A stretch of 16,664 nt of DNA from Planctomycetes bacterium SM23_32 (lineage in GTDB: Bacteria > Planctomycetota > Brocadiia > SM23-32), in assembly GCA_001303885.1 (NCBI GenBank), contig LJUE01000036.1, positions 1-16,664 on the forward strand, given 5' to 3'. Positions 1-8,553 of this stretch are shown here, one piece after another. The translations under genes were made by a program, and so were the position numbers. Under the pieces are notes generated by a model. That model saw only the letters and a list, made by a program, of their open reading frames with translations. It did no database searches and was not told where the DNA came from. Numbering within the stretch: the stretch's first letter is position 1; every line of letters begins with the position of its first letter.

Positions 1-657
1 CACCAGGACGGTGTGCACGCGCACGCCGCGCCCACGCATCTCACGGATCAGTGCCTCCGGCGGTCGGCCGTGGTCCTCGCCGTCGCTCACCAGCACCACG
101 AGGCCCGCGCCCGTGTCCCGAGCCAGCAGGTCGCGGGCCGCCTCCAGGGCCGGCGCCAGGCGGGTGCCCTGCGTGCCCGTCCAGTCGGTGCTGGCCCGGC
201 GCAGCAGCGTCAGGAAAGCGTCCCTGTCGGCCGTGAGGGGGCAGACGACGACGGCGTCCTGGGCGGCCGCGACCAGGGCCGTCCTGGCGCCCGGCACGAG
301 CGCGGCGACCTGCTCCACGGCTTCGCGCGCGACGGTCAGCCGGTCCGGCGCCAGGTCGTCCGCTCCCATGCTGGCCGAGACATCCAGTACGAAGACCACG
401 GGCACCAGCCCGGGCGAGAGCGTGCCGCCGGGGAAGGCCACCGGCGAGGCCAGCGCCAGCACGAGGAGGGCCAGCGCGCCGAGCCGCAGGGCGCCGCGCG
501 CCGTGTTGCCCCTCTGCGCCGCGGCCCCTGGGGCGCCGGTCAGGGCGCGCTCCACCCCAGCGGCGCGGCGGCTCGCCCGCGCCCAGAGCAGATAGGCGAC
601 GGGCACCAGCACAAGGCCGAGCAGCGTGAGCGGGTGTTGGACGTGGAGTGCGGGCAT
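1..657 (-). CDS. Bat-like von Willebrand factor A membrane protein (C-terminus cut by window edge)
   Basis: The reading frame is open from an ATG at 657 to the left edge, giving 219 residues. It has a hydrophobic N-terminal segment (about residues 10-25), a second one (about 57-75), then a VWA domain. The metal-binding MIDAS motif DVSAS is visible at 92-96, a Thr-rich GTQGTRLAPAL stretch supplies the expected second MIDAS loop, and SDGEDH follows near residue 193. Two TM segments before a VWA domain and the SDGED motif are typical of BatA/BatB-type proteins, which in known systems sit in the inner membrane beside MoxR ATPases. No MoxR gene is visible, since the gene runs out of the window. 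It starts 6 bp after the argB stop, so the two are probably co-transcribed. An unrelated job to arginine synthesis is likely; the pairing may be incidental. BatB rather than BatA is a guess. Confidence 0.82.
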   Translation of the reverse strand, partial: MPALHVQHPLTLLGLVLVPVAYLLWARASRRAAGVERALTGAPGAAAQRGNTARGALRLGALALLVLALASPVAFPGGTLSPGLVPVVFVLDVSASMGADDLAPDRLTVAREAVEQVAALVPGARTALVAAAQDAVVVCPLTADRDAFLTLLRRASTDWTGTQGTRLAPALEAARDLLARDTGAGLVVLVSDGEDHGRPPEALIREMRGRGVRVHTVLV

Positions 658-663
658 GGTGGC

Positions 664-1566
664 TCAGGGCCCGCCGGCGCCTCTGAGTATCTGCGTGCCG
701 ACGCCCCTGTCAGTGAAGATCTCCAGCAGCAGCGAATGCGGCAGCCGGCCGTCAATGATGTGGGCCTTGCGCACGCCGGCGCCCAGCGCGGCGATGCAGG
801 CGGACACCTTCGGCAGCATGCCGCCGCTGATGACGCCCTGGGCCATCATGCGGCGCACCTCGCCTTCGGCCACGGTGGACAAGAGGGACGCGGTGTCGCC
901 CGGCCGGGCCATGATGCCGTGGACGTTGCTCAGGAAGACCACCTTCTCGGCCCCGATGGCAGCGGCCACGGCGCCGGCCGCAGTGTCGGCGTTCACGTTG
1001 TAGAGCTGGCCGGTCTCATCCTGTCCGATGGGCGGCACGGCCATCACGGCGCCGGCAGCGGCCTGCGAGAGCATCGGCTCGGTCTCCACGGCCACGACCT
1101 CGCCGACGTAGCCCAGGTCCAGCTCCTGAGGCGCGCCGTCCTCGTCGGGGGCCTCCAACACCTTCCTGCGCGCTTTCAGCAGGCTGTGGCCGTCTCGGAA
1201 CCCCGGGACGCCCCGGCCGCCGAACGCGCGGATGCGCCGCAGTATGTCGGCGTTGACGCGCTCGGTAAGCACGCGCACCACGACCTCGAGCGTGGCGGCG
1301 TCGGTGACGCGGTGGCCGCCGACGAACTGCGGTGAGAGGCCGGCCTGCTCCATGGCGCTGGATATCTGCGGCCCGCCGCCGTGCACGACGATGGGCCGGA
1401 TGCCGACGGCCGCCAGGAAGACGACGTCCTCCAGCACGTCGTCGAGGACGGCGTCGCTCTCCATGGCGTTGCCGCCGAACTTGATGACGACGGGCTTGCC
1501 GGCGAAGCTCAGGATGTAGGGCATGGCCTCGATCAGGACGTCGGCCTTCTTGATGGCCTCTTCCAT
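664..1566 (-). CDS. argB: Acetylglutamate kinase
   Basis: This 300-residue protein is N-acetyl-L-glutamate kinase, which phosphorylates N-acetylglutamate with ATP in the second step of arginine synthesis in the cytoplasm. Family motifs are all present: KFGGNAM at 29-35, VHGGGPQI at 61-68, YNVNAD at 189-194, GGMLPKV at 248-254, and a typical C-terminal HIIDGR...RGVGTQI block (269-293). K29, D194 and K253 fall where the catalytic and phosphate-binding residues are expected. The N-terminal extension before KFGG (ADVLIEAMPYI) matches the extra helix of hexameric, arginine-inhibited kinases, so feedback inhibition by arginine is likely; the length also fits that class rather than the shorter E. 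coli type. The start is an ATG with no clear Shine-Dalgarno site but a good promoter about 40 bp upstream. A VWA gene follows after 6 bp. No other arg gene lies in the window. Confidence 0.97.
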   Translation of the reverse strand: MEEAIKKADVLIEAMPYILSFAGKPVVIKFGGNAMESDAVLDDVLEDVVFLAAVGIRPIVVHGGGPQISSAMEQAGLSPQFVGGHRVTDAATLEVVVRVLTERVNADILRRIRAFGGRGVPGFRDGHSLLKARRKVLEAPDEDGAPQELDLGYVGEVVAVETEPMLSQAAAGAVMAVPPIGQDETGQLYNVNADTAAGAVAAAIGAEKVVFLSNVHGIMARPGDTASLLSTVAEGEVRRMMAQGVISGGMLPKVSACIAALGAGVRKAHIIDGRLPHSLLLEIFTDRGVGTQILRGAGGP

Positions 1567-1605
1567 GGCGGTCTCGGCGGTTGGGGGGCAGCTCTGAGGG
1601 AGGCC

Positions 1606-1635
1606 ATTCTACCAGGAGCCGGGCCGGCCTGTCAG
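1606..1635 (-). promoter_or_regulatory. Predicted sigma-70-type promoter of argB
   Basis: On the minus strand CTGACA (1635-1630) is followed after 18 bp by TAGAAT (1611-1606). Each hexamer differs from consensus by one base. Transcription would begin near 1599, giving a leader of about 33 nt before the argB ATG at 1566. It lies back to back with the rightward promoter at 1695-1722, so the 198-bp intergenic region serves both directions. Confidence 0.55.
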
Positions 1636-1694
1636 GGGCGAAGGCGGCCCTCTGAGGCCCTTTTGGGGCGGCGCGCGGGCGAGGGCATTTTTCT

Positions 1695-1722
1695 TTGACA
1701 CTACCCGGCAACTGCCTATAAT
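1695..1722 (+). promoter_or_regulatory. Consensus sigma-70 promoter of the three-gene envelope operon
   Basis: TTGACA (1695-1700) and TATAAT (1717-1722) both match the housekeeping consensus exactly, with a 16-bp spacer. In DNA this GC-rich a chance match is unlikely. Transcription should start near 1729, leaving a leader of about 35 nt before the ATG at 1765; AGGAAG just before the ATG can serve as the ribosome binding site. An A/T-rich patch (attttttctttg-like) lies immediately upstream of the -35 box and may act as an UP-like element. Confidence 0.8.
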
Positions 1723-1764
1723 GAGCCGCTGCGTGGCGTTGGCCTCTATCGAGAAGCCAGGAAG

Positions 1765-4700
1765 ATGGCGCTGAAGCAGCGATTGGCCGCCTTCGCGGGG
1801 GCGTTGTTGTGCGTGATGGCGGGGCCGCTTCTGGCCGCAGATACCGGCACGGCCCATGGCGCACTTGAGCGCGACCTGGTCGCCGTTGATCCCGCCGACC
1901 ACCTGAAGGTCCTCTCCAGCTACCAGAGCCGTTTCACCGGCTACGCGGGATGTGACGAGGCGCGGGCCTACATCGCCGAGCAGTTCACGCAGATGGGCCT
2001 GGCCAACGTGCAGGAGACGCCCTTCCAGGTGGTGGTGCCCATAGCGCCCGACGACGAGCGCTGGGGCAGGAAGCTGCCCGCCGACCAGGTGCACCGCCCC
2101 GACCACGGCGGCACGCTGACGGTCGGCGGGCGCGAGATCCCCCTCTACTGCGTCATGCCGAACTTCGTCCGCACGCCCATGACCGACGAGGACGGCATTG
2201 ACGGCGACCTGGTCTGGGCGGGGGACGGCTACCTGGAGGACTTCAACGGCAAGGAGATAGCCGGCAACATCGTGCTGATGGACTTCAACTCGGTGAGCCG
2301 GTGGCTGAACGCCGCCACGGCCGGCGCCGGCGCCATCGTCTTCGTTGAGTCGCTGCACCCCTTCCGCTCGGACGCCGAGCAGAAGTACCTGGACCTGCCG
2401 ATGCCGGTGCCGCGCTACTACGTGCAACGCCGCCAACTGCCGGCCCTCGCCGCCGCCGTGACCGGCAGGGACGAGGACGACTTCGACGTGCAGGAGGCCC
2501 TCGACGTGCTCGGCGGCCTGGGGGCGCAGGGAACGGCCCCCGCGCCGGCCAACGTGAGGGCAATGATGCGCTGGGAGGAGAGGGACGTGGCGATGGTCAG
2601 CGCCGAGATTCCCGGCGTTGACCCGCTGCTGGGCGAGCAGACGCTTGTGCTGTTCGCCTACTACGACGGCGTCTCGGTGGTGCCGGCCCTCTGCCCCGGC
2701 GCCGAGAGCGCCTGCGGCGTGGCCACGCTGCTGGAGATCGCCGAGTACCTGGTGGCGCACCCTCCGCGGCGCAAGGTGCGGTTTATTGCCGCTCCCGGCC
2801 ATTACCAGGCCCTGGCCGGCGTGCGTGACTACGCCTTCCGCGCGGTCTATCCCCTGCGGGAGGGGGCCGACAAGGACGCCGGCGAGGGCACCGGCGAGCC
2901 CTACTTCTTCATCGGGCTGGACCTGTCCAGCCGGCACAACAGCCTCGGCTCCTTCTACAAGGGCAACTTCTACGACCACCTGTCGCGCGGCTGGGACAAC
3001 AAGGAGGTCGAGCTCCAGCGCGCCCTGAGCGAGTACTCGGGGATGCTGGTGGAATGGATCGAGAAGATCACCTTGAAGGGGGCCCCCGCCGAGACGCTCA
3101 ACTACCAGAGCGGCATCGTGCCGCAGCAGGGGCGCGACTGGCGCTCGCTGGTGCCGGATCTGGTGGCCTTCGACAGCGAGGTGATCACGCTGTGCGGGTA
3201 TCCGGCCATCACGCTGGCCACCACGGGCGACCCGCGCAACAGCGTCGGGACGCCCCTGGACACGTTCGAGCGGATGGAGCCCTACCTGGACAACGTGCGT
3301 CGCCAGGCGATGGCGTCGGCCTACCTGGTGAAGGAGACGGCCGATGCACCGGTGCTGCCCATCCAACGGGACGAGGTCTGGAAGAACCGCAAGGTGGGCA
3401 GCCTGTTCGGGTTCACCATCGAGCTGAGCCTGCTGGCCTACATGCCGAAGGTGCCGGTGGCGAACGCCGTGGCGGCCGTCAACATGCAGGCCCCCTACCT
3501 GGCCAGCAAGTCCAAGAGCATGATGGGCGTCTCGACGACGGACTTCAAGCTCAGCAACCTGCAGGGCCTCTTCGAGGTATTCGGCCTGGTGGAGCTCGAG
3601 AACTTCCGCGTGGACGGTTTCGTGCTCTCGCCGTCGGCCGGCTACGCCACCAAGGTGGCCACCACGCAGATCGTCCAGGCCACCGCCCGCCAGCGGGTGG
3701 CCGACTGGGCCGAGCGTGAGACCGACCTGCGGCTCAACTTCTTCCGGGCCGTCTGCAGCACCGTCTTCGACCTGACCGACCCGCTCTCGCTGGGCACCCT
3801 TGGGCGCAGCACGGTGCGGCGCGGGGAGTCCAACAGCGAGTTCCAGTACCTTGTCCAGTTCGTGGGCCAGGAGTCGCTGGCCGATCCCTTCAGCAAGCCC
3901 TGCGCCGTGTTCTTCACCAAGCGGGACCGCAACCTCAAGTACCTGCTGGCCGGCGGCGCGGTGGGCTACGAGGGGCTGCTGCTGAACTTCGAGGAGCAGG
4001 CGCTCGAGGAGGTCCGCGAGAGGAGGGAGCGCACCGGCATCGGCTACCCCGCCGAGAAGAACGAGAACTTCATCTACCTGACCGGCCTTCAGATCGTCGA
4101 AGACATGCACCGGTTGGACGAGTACCGCATGGCACGGCTGGGGCGCAGCGGCATCTACAAGCGGTATGTGTGGGACCTGTTCGACGAGGCCGGCCGGCAC
4201 CTCAAAGAGGCCAGGACGGCGCTGGCCGCCGGGCGCTACGACAGCTTCTACGACAAGGTGCGCATGGCCTGGGGGCTGGAGAACCGCGTCTACCCCGACG
4301 TGCGCGACACCTCCGTGGACGTGGTCAAGGGCGTCATCTTCTACTTCGCGCTGCTGCTGCCGTTCGTGATCTTCACCGAGCGGCTGCTGCTGAACTACGT
4401 GGAGATCCGCAAGAAGCTGATCGCCATCGCCATCCTGTTCGCCGTCTCCTACCTGGTGCTGCGGCTGGTGCACCCGGCCTTCCAGCTCTCGCAGACGCCG
4501 GTGATCATCCTGGACGGCTTCTTCATGCTGGTGGCCGCGCTCGGCACCATCTGGTACCTGCTGGCCAAGTTCAACATCGTCATGGAGCACATCCGCCAGA
4601 AGGTGGACATGATCCACCGGGCGGACGTGGCCCGGGCCAGCGCCACGATGGCCGCCTTCGTGCTGGGCATCTCCAACATGCGCAAGCGCAAGGTGCGCAC

Positions 4701-6525
4701 CGGCCTGACTGCCGCCACGCTGATCCTGCTGACGTTCACCATCCTCTCGTTCACCAGCTTCGAGACCATGCCGGCCCGGATGCTCGAGTACGCCTCCCCG
4801 CGGCAGGCGCCGTATGAAGGCGTGCTGCTGCGCGGCCTGGGGTGGGGGCCGCTCTCGGAGTTCGTGTCCTACGACATGATGAACTTCTTCAGCGTGCGCG
4901 GCATGCGGGCGGCCCCCCGCAGCTGGTTCGTGAACCGCAAGCGCACCGAGGAGCTCCAGATCGAGATCCAGCGCGTCGGCGAGGAAGGCGAAGCCGTCGC
5001 TAACGCCGTGCTGGGCCTGACGCCCGAGGAAGTCTACTTCTCGAAGATCAACGATCCGAAGTACCTGGACCACCAGTGGTTTGACCGCTCGGCGTCCGAC
5101 TACCCGTTCGTCTGCATCCTGCCGACGCGCATGAAGGAGAGCCTGCGCATCGAGGACAGCCAGGTCGGCACGGCGAAGGTCTCGGTGCTGGGCAGGCAGC
5201 TGCGCGTGATCGGCACGTTCAACAGCGACGAGCTGTTCCGCTACGAGGACATTGACGGCGAGGAGATAACGCCGGTTGACTTCGTGGCGCAGCAGTACCG
5301 CCAGGGCGGCGCCGGCGGCGGCGCCGGCGGGGGCGGGCTGGCCCTGAGCGCCACCGGCGAGATGGACGTGGAGACCTTCGTCCACCGCAAGTCCGCCAAG
5401 GAGGAAGAGGAAGAGCAGTACATCCACATGGAGCCGGACCGCGTGCTGTTCATCCCCAACGAGCTGAACCTGAAGCTCGGCGGCACGGTGCGGGCCATCG
5501 CCGCCGGCCCCGGGCAGGCTTCGCAGGCCGAGCAGGCCCTCAAGCCGTTCCGCCAGACGCTGCAGGAGCTGCTCACCCGCGTGAACCTGGCCCTCTACGC
5601 CGGCTATCGCGACACGCCGGCCGGGCCCGTGAAGGTGCACCGCGTGGCCACGCGCTCCCGGCTCAGCATGGGCGGCGTGAAAGGACTGCTGGTGCCGATC
5701 ATGATCGCCGCCCTCATCGTGTTCAACACCATGCTCGGGGCCGTCTACGAGCGCATCAACGAGATCAAGACCTACGCCTCGGTGGGGCTGGCACCGATGC
5801 ACATCGGGGCGCTGTTCTTCGCCGAGAGCAGCGTCTTCGCCGTCATGGGCGCCATGCTCGGCTACCTGCTGGGGCAGGTGCTCAGCCGCGTGCTGATGCA
5901 GGTGCCCGCGCTGATGGCCGGCATCTCGCTGAACTACTCCAGCGTCAGCGCCGTCTGGTCCGCCCTGCTGGTGGTGGTCGTCGTGCTGGCCTCCACGGCC
6001 TATCCGGCCCGCATGGCGGGCAAGCTGAGCGTGCCGGACGAGACGCGCCGCATGACCATCCCCAAGCCCATCGGCGACGTGTGGGAGATCTGGTTCCCCT
6101 TCACGGTCAGCTCCAAGGAGGCGCTGGGCGTGATGTCCTACCTGCGGGAGTACTTCGAGAGCAACGACGAGGACGCCGTGGGGAACTTCACGGCCGACAA
6201 CCTGATCTTCTACCGGCAGAGCGTCGAGGGCGAGGAGCACATCTGCCTGGAGGCGGACGTCTGGGTGGCGCCGCTGGACATGGGCGTGAGCCAGAGGGCG
6301 AAGATATCGGCCATCCCCGACCCCGAGGAGGGCGACATCACCTACCTGTTCTTCGTCATCACGCGCAAGAGCGGTGAGTTCCAGACCTGGCACCGCATGA
6401 ACATGGGGTTCCTTAAGGACCTGCGCAAGCAGCTCCTGATCTGGCGCCTGGTGACGGCGAAAGCCAAGAAACGGCTCACCCAGGAGGGCGCCGAACTGCT
6501 GGGGGCCGCGCCCGTCGGCACCTGA
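1765..6525 (+). CDS. Exported M28-peptidase-like (degenerate) domain fused to an FtsX/MacB-type permease
   Basis: This 1586-residue protein begins with a signal peptide (cleavage probably near A24/A25). A PA-like insert lies near 182-196 and an M28 aminopeptidase-like fold at about 45-525. The M28 landmarks are recognisable but the metal site is not: the usual HYD is Y299-Y300-D301, the GADDNASG loop is GAESACG (312-318), the GEEQG pair is H346-Y347, and the final HTPxDT is G495-TPLDT. Only D386 of the five ligands remains. Three TM segments follow (about 856-876, 886-904, 913-935). Then comes an MacB/FtsX layout: TM at 980-1000, a periplasmic domain of about 300 residues with a Gly-rich loop near 1182-1192, and TMs near 1308-1330, 1347-1373 and 1394-1415. 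ERINEIKTYASVG after the fifth TM resembles an ATPase-coupling helix. A cytoplasmic tail of about 170 residues is unrecognised. It is first gene of an operon. Function is inferred: peptide or lipoprotein handling at the envelope, probably non-catalytic in its N-terminal part. Confidence 0.85.
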   Translation: MALKQRLAAFAGALLCVMAGPLLAADTGTAHGALERDLVAVDPADHLKVLSSYQSRFTGYAGCDEARAYIAEQFTQMGLANVQETPFQVVVPIAPDDERWGRKLPADQVHRPDHGGTLTVGGREIPLYCVMPNFVRTPMTDEDGIDGDLVWAGDGYLEDFNGKEIAGNIVLMDFNSVSRWLNAATAGAGAIVFVESLHPFRSDAEQKYLDLPMPVPRYYVQRRQLPALAAAVTGRDEDDFDVQEALDVLGGLGAQGTAPAPANVRAMMRWEERDVAMVSAEIPGVDPLLGEQTLVLFAYYDGVSVVPALCPGAESACGVATLLEIAEYLVAHPPRRKVRFIAAPGHYQALAGVRDYAFRAVYPLREGADKDAGEGTGEPYFFIGLDLSSRHNSLGSFYKGNFYDHLSRGWDNKEVELQRALSEYSGMLVEWIEKITLKGAPAETLNYQSGIVPQQGRDWRSLVPDLVAFDSEVITLCGYPAITLATTGDPRNSVGTPLDTFERMEPYLDNVRRQAMASAYLVKETADAPVLPIQRDEVWKNRKVGSLFGFTIELSLLAYMPKVPVANAVAAVNMQAPYLASKSKSMMGVSTTDFKLSNLQGLFEVFGLVELENFRVDGFVLSPSAGYATKVATTQIVQATARQRVADWAERETDLRLNFFRAVCSTVFDLTDPLSLGTLGRSTVRRGESNSEFQYLVQFVGQESLADPFSKPCAVFFTKRDRNLKYLLAGGAVGYEGLLLNFEEQALEEVRERRERTGIGYPAEKNENFIYLTGLQIVEDMHRLDEYRMARLGRSGIYKRYVWDLFDEAGRHLKEARTALAAGRYDSFYDKVRMAWGLENRVYPDVRDTSVDVVKGVIFYFALLLPFVIFTERLLLNYVEIRKKLIAIAILFAVSYLVLRLVHPAFQLSQTPVIILDGFFMLVAALGTIWYLLAKFNIVMEHIRQKVDMIHRADVARASATMAAFVLGISNMRKRKVRTGLTAATLILLTFTILSFTSFETMPARMLEYASPRQAPYEGVLLRGLGWGPLSEFVSYDMMNFFSVRGMRAAPRSWFVNRKRTEELQIEIQRVGEEGEAVANAVLGLTPEEVYFSKINDPKYLDHQWFDRSASDYPFVCILPTRMKESLRIEDSQVGTAKVSVLGRQLRVIGTFNSDELFRYEDIDGEEITPVDFVAQQYRQGGAGGGAGGGGLALSATGEMDVETFVHRKSAKEEEEEQYIHMEPDRVLFIPNELNLKLGGTVRAIAAGPGQASQAEQALKPFRQTLQELLTRVNLALYAGYRDTPAGPVKVHRVATRSRLSMGGVKGLLVPIMIAALIVFNTMLGAVYERINEIKTYASVGLAPMHIGALFFAESSVFAVMGAMLGYLLGQVLSRVLMQVPALMAGISLNYSSVSAVWSALLVVVVVLASTAYPARMAGKLSVPDETRRMTIPKPIGDVWEIWFPFTVSSKEALGVMSYLREYFESNDEDAVGNFTADNLIFYRQSVEGEEHICLEADVWVAPLDMGVSQRAKISAIPDPEEGDITYLFFVITRKSGEFQTWHRMNMGFLKDLRKQLLIWRLVTAKAKKRLTQEGAELLGAAPVGT

Positions 6526-6577
6526 GCCCGGCCTGAGGGGCCCTACACGGCAGCGACAGACACAACGCGAGCAAGCG

Positions 6578-8536
6578 ATGCCTGAAGAAGATTACCTGAG
6601 ACTGCGCGAGGAGCAGGAAGAGCCGACGGAGTTCGCCGAAGGCTGGGGCGTCAAGGCGCTGCTGGCCGGCCTGTTCGTGGCCTTCGTCGTCATGCCGGGC
6701 TCGATGTTCATGTGGCTGATGCTGGGTCAGCAGCTCGGCACGCCGGCCGTCTGGGTCACCCTGATCATCTTCCTGGAGATCGCCAAGCGCTGCCGCACCA
6801 CCCTGACGCGCCAGGAGATGTTCGTCATCTTCAGCGTCACCTGGGGCGTGCTCACCACGGCCATCCCGGTCTGGTGGATGGACACGTTCGTGGGCATGAC
6901 CTACTTCGTGCGCAGCGACGCGGCCGTTCAGTTCGAGATTGCCAACCAGATCCCCTTCTGGAAGGCGCCCCCTCCGGGCAGCGAGGCCTACATCCAGCGC
7001 TCGCTGCTGCACCGGGACTGGTGGCCGCAGCTCGCCCTGATGGCCCTGTTCATCGTCTGGGGCCGGCTCAGCTTCTTCAGCCTCGGCTACATCATGTTCC
7101 GCGTCACCAGCGACGTGGAGCGGCTGCCCTTCCCGCTGGCTCCCATCGCCGCCAAGGGCGTCACGGCCCTGGCCGAGAGCGACGAGGAGACGTGGCGCTG
7201 GCGGTGCTTCTCGGTCGGCAGCAGCGTGGGCATCGTCTTCGGCCTCATCTACGTGGCGGTGCCGACGCTATCGGGGGTGTTCCTCAGGAAACCGCTCTAC
7301 CTGCTGCCGGTGCCGTTCTACGACTTCACCACCAAGCTCCAGGACGTGGGCTGGTTCCGGGCCGTGCCGCTGGCCATCGGCACGGACCTGGGGCTGATCT
7401 TCTGGGGCTTCGTGCTGCCGTTCTGGATGGTGATGGGCCAGTTCACGGCGGCCGTGCTGGGGCGGCTCGTGCTGAACCCCATCCTTTACCGCGTCGGCGT
7501 GCTGAAGCTCTGGTCGCCGGGCATGGACTACATCCAGACCGGCCTGGCCAACCAGTTCGACTTCTGGCTCAGCTTCGCGGTGGGCACGGCCGTGGCCATC
7601 GCCCTGCTGGGCTTCTACACCAGCTTCCGGCAGGCCATGAAGGCCCAGCGCGAACGCACGAAGACCACCGTCAGCACGCTGGCGCCGCCGAAAGGGCGCG
7701 GCGACGTGCCCATCACAGTGGCCTTGCTCTTCTACGTCGCCGGCACGTTCTGGGTGATCATGCTCTGCCACTGGCTGGTGCCGAAGTTCCCGATCTGGAT
7801 ACTGCTGGCGTTCGGGTTCGGCTACACGCCGGTGATGTCCTACGTGAGCGCGCGGCTGCACGGGCTCACCGGCCACGCCGTGGGCATCCCCTACGCGCTG
7901 GAGGCCGCCTTCGTGCTGAGCGGCTACAAGGGGGTGGACATCTGGTACGCGCCGGTGCCGATGTACGACGCCGGCTGGGGCGCCCGCCACTTCCGGGAGA
8001 TCGAGCTGACGGGCACGAAGTTCACCAGCGTCTTCAAGGCCCAGCTCGTCATGGCCCCCATCGCCGTGGGGGCGGGGCTGCTGTTCTGGTCGTTCCTCTA
8101 CAAGATCAGCGACATCCCCGAGGACTACCCCTTCGCGATGCGGTTCTGGCCGCGCGACGCCCAGATGCGGGCCTTCTGGATGACGGCCACCACGACGGGC
8201 AACGCCTTCTTCCTGAAGGCCATCAACTGGCGCTTCATCTCGGCAGGCACGATCTACGGCGTGTCGGCCTACACGATCCTGCGGCTGCTGGGCGCACCCA
8301 CCCTGTTCCTCTACGGGACCATCACCGGCCTGGTGGGCGATCCGGCCGGCGCGATGCCCATGTTCGGCGCCGCCCTGCTGGGGCGCTTCTACATGCAGAA
8401 GGTCTTCGGCGCGGAGCGATGGGGCAACTTCACCCCCGTGCTGGCCGCCGGCTACGGCGCCGGCATCGGCTTGGTCGGCATGGGGGCCGTGGCCATCATG
8501 CTGATCCACAAGGCCATTACCATGGTGCCATTCTGA
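6578..8536 (+). CDS. OPT-like multi-pass membrane transporter (putative)
   Basis: The 652-residue product is almost wholly hydrophobic, with about 14 to 16 membrane segments and a short acidic N-terminal tail. The general architecture and stretches such as LPFPLAPIAAKG (near 189-200), the Gly/Ser-rich segment near 211-232 and the repeated long helices recall the oligopeptide transporter (OPT/YSL) family. I also recall planctomycete membrane proteins filed under the DUF6784/DUF6785 names with this size and look; neither match could be tested. No ATP-binding motif is present, so transport would be ion-driven. It begins 52 bp after the M28/FtsX fusion gene and ends 17 bp before the next gene, all on one strand, which suggests an operon driven from 1695-1722. 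No clear Shine-Dalgarno site precedes the ATG. Substrate unknown; peptides are the natural guess. Confidence 0.8.
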   Translation: MPEEDYLRLREEQEEPTEFAEGWGVKALLAGLFVAFVVMPGSMFMWLMLGQQLGTPAVWVTLIIFLEIAKRCRTTLTRQEMFVIFSVTWGVLTTAIPVWWMDTFVGMTYFVRSDAAVQFEIANQIPFWKAPPPGSEAYIQRSLLHRDWWPQLALMALFIVWGRLSFFSLGYIMFRVTSDVERLPFPLAPIAAKGVTALAESDEETWRWRCFSVGSSVGIVFGLIYVAVPTLSGVFLRKPLYLLPVPFYDFTTKLQDVGWFRAVPLAIGTDLGLIFWGFVLPFWMVMGQFTAAVLGRLVLNPILYRVGVLKLWSPGMDYIQTGLANQFDFWLSFAVGTAVAIALLGFYTSFRQAMKAQRERTKTTVSTLAPPKGRGDVPITVALLFYVAGTFWVIMLCHWLVPKFPIWILLAFGFGYTPVMSYVSARLHGLTGHAVGIPYALEAAFVLSGYKGVDIWYAPVPMYDAGWGARHFREIELTGTKFTSVFKAQLVMAPIAVGAGLLFWSFLYKISDIPEDYPFAMRFWPRDAQMRAFWMTATTTGNAFFLKAINWRFISAGTIYGVSAYTILRLLGAPTLFLYGTITGLVGDPAGAMPMFGAALLGRFYMQKVFGAERWGNFTPVLAAGYGAGIGLVGMGAVAIMLIHKAITMVPF

Positions 8537-8553
8537 CCTACTGAGCCCTCACG

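Noticed and set aside
13..1335. A 440-codon plus-strand open frame at the left end
   Set aside because: It lies opposite argB and the VWA gene, both of which carry clear family motifs, and its own product is His/Arg/Gly-rich with no motif.
5305..5340. GGC-rich tract as a tandem repeat element
   Set aside because: It is in frame inside the permease gene and simply encodes a Gly/Ala-rich loop of the periplasmic domain.
1609..6393. A 1594-codon open frame on the minus strand opposite the M28/FtsX fusion gene
   Set aside because: Its product is His/Gln/Val/Ala-rich low-complexity text typical of antisense frames in GC-rich genes with G/C-ending codons. It has no domain, and it would also overlap the argB promoter region.
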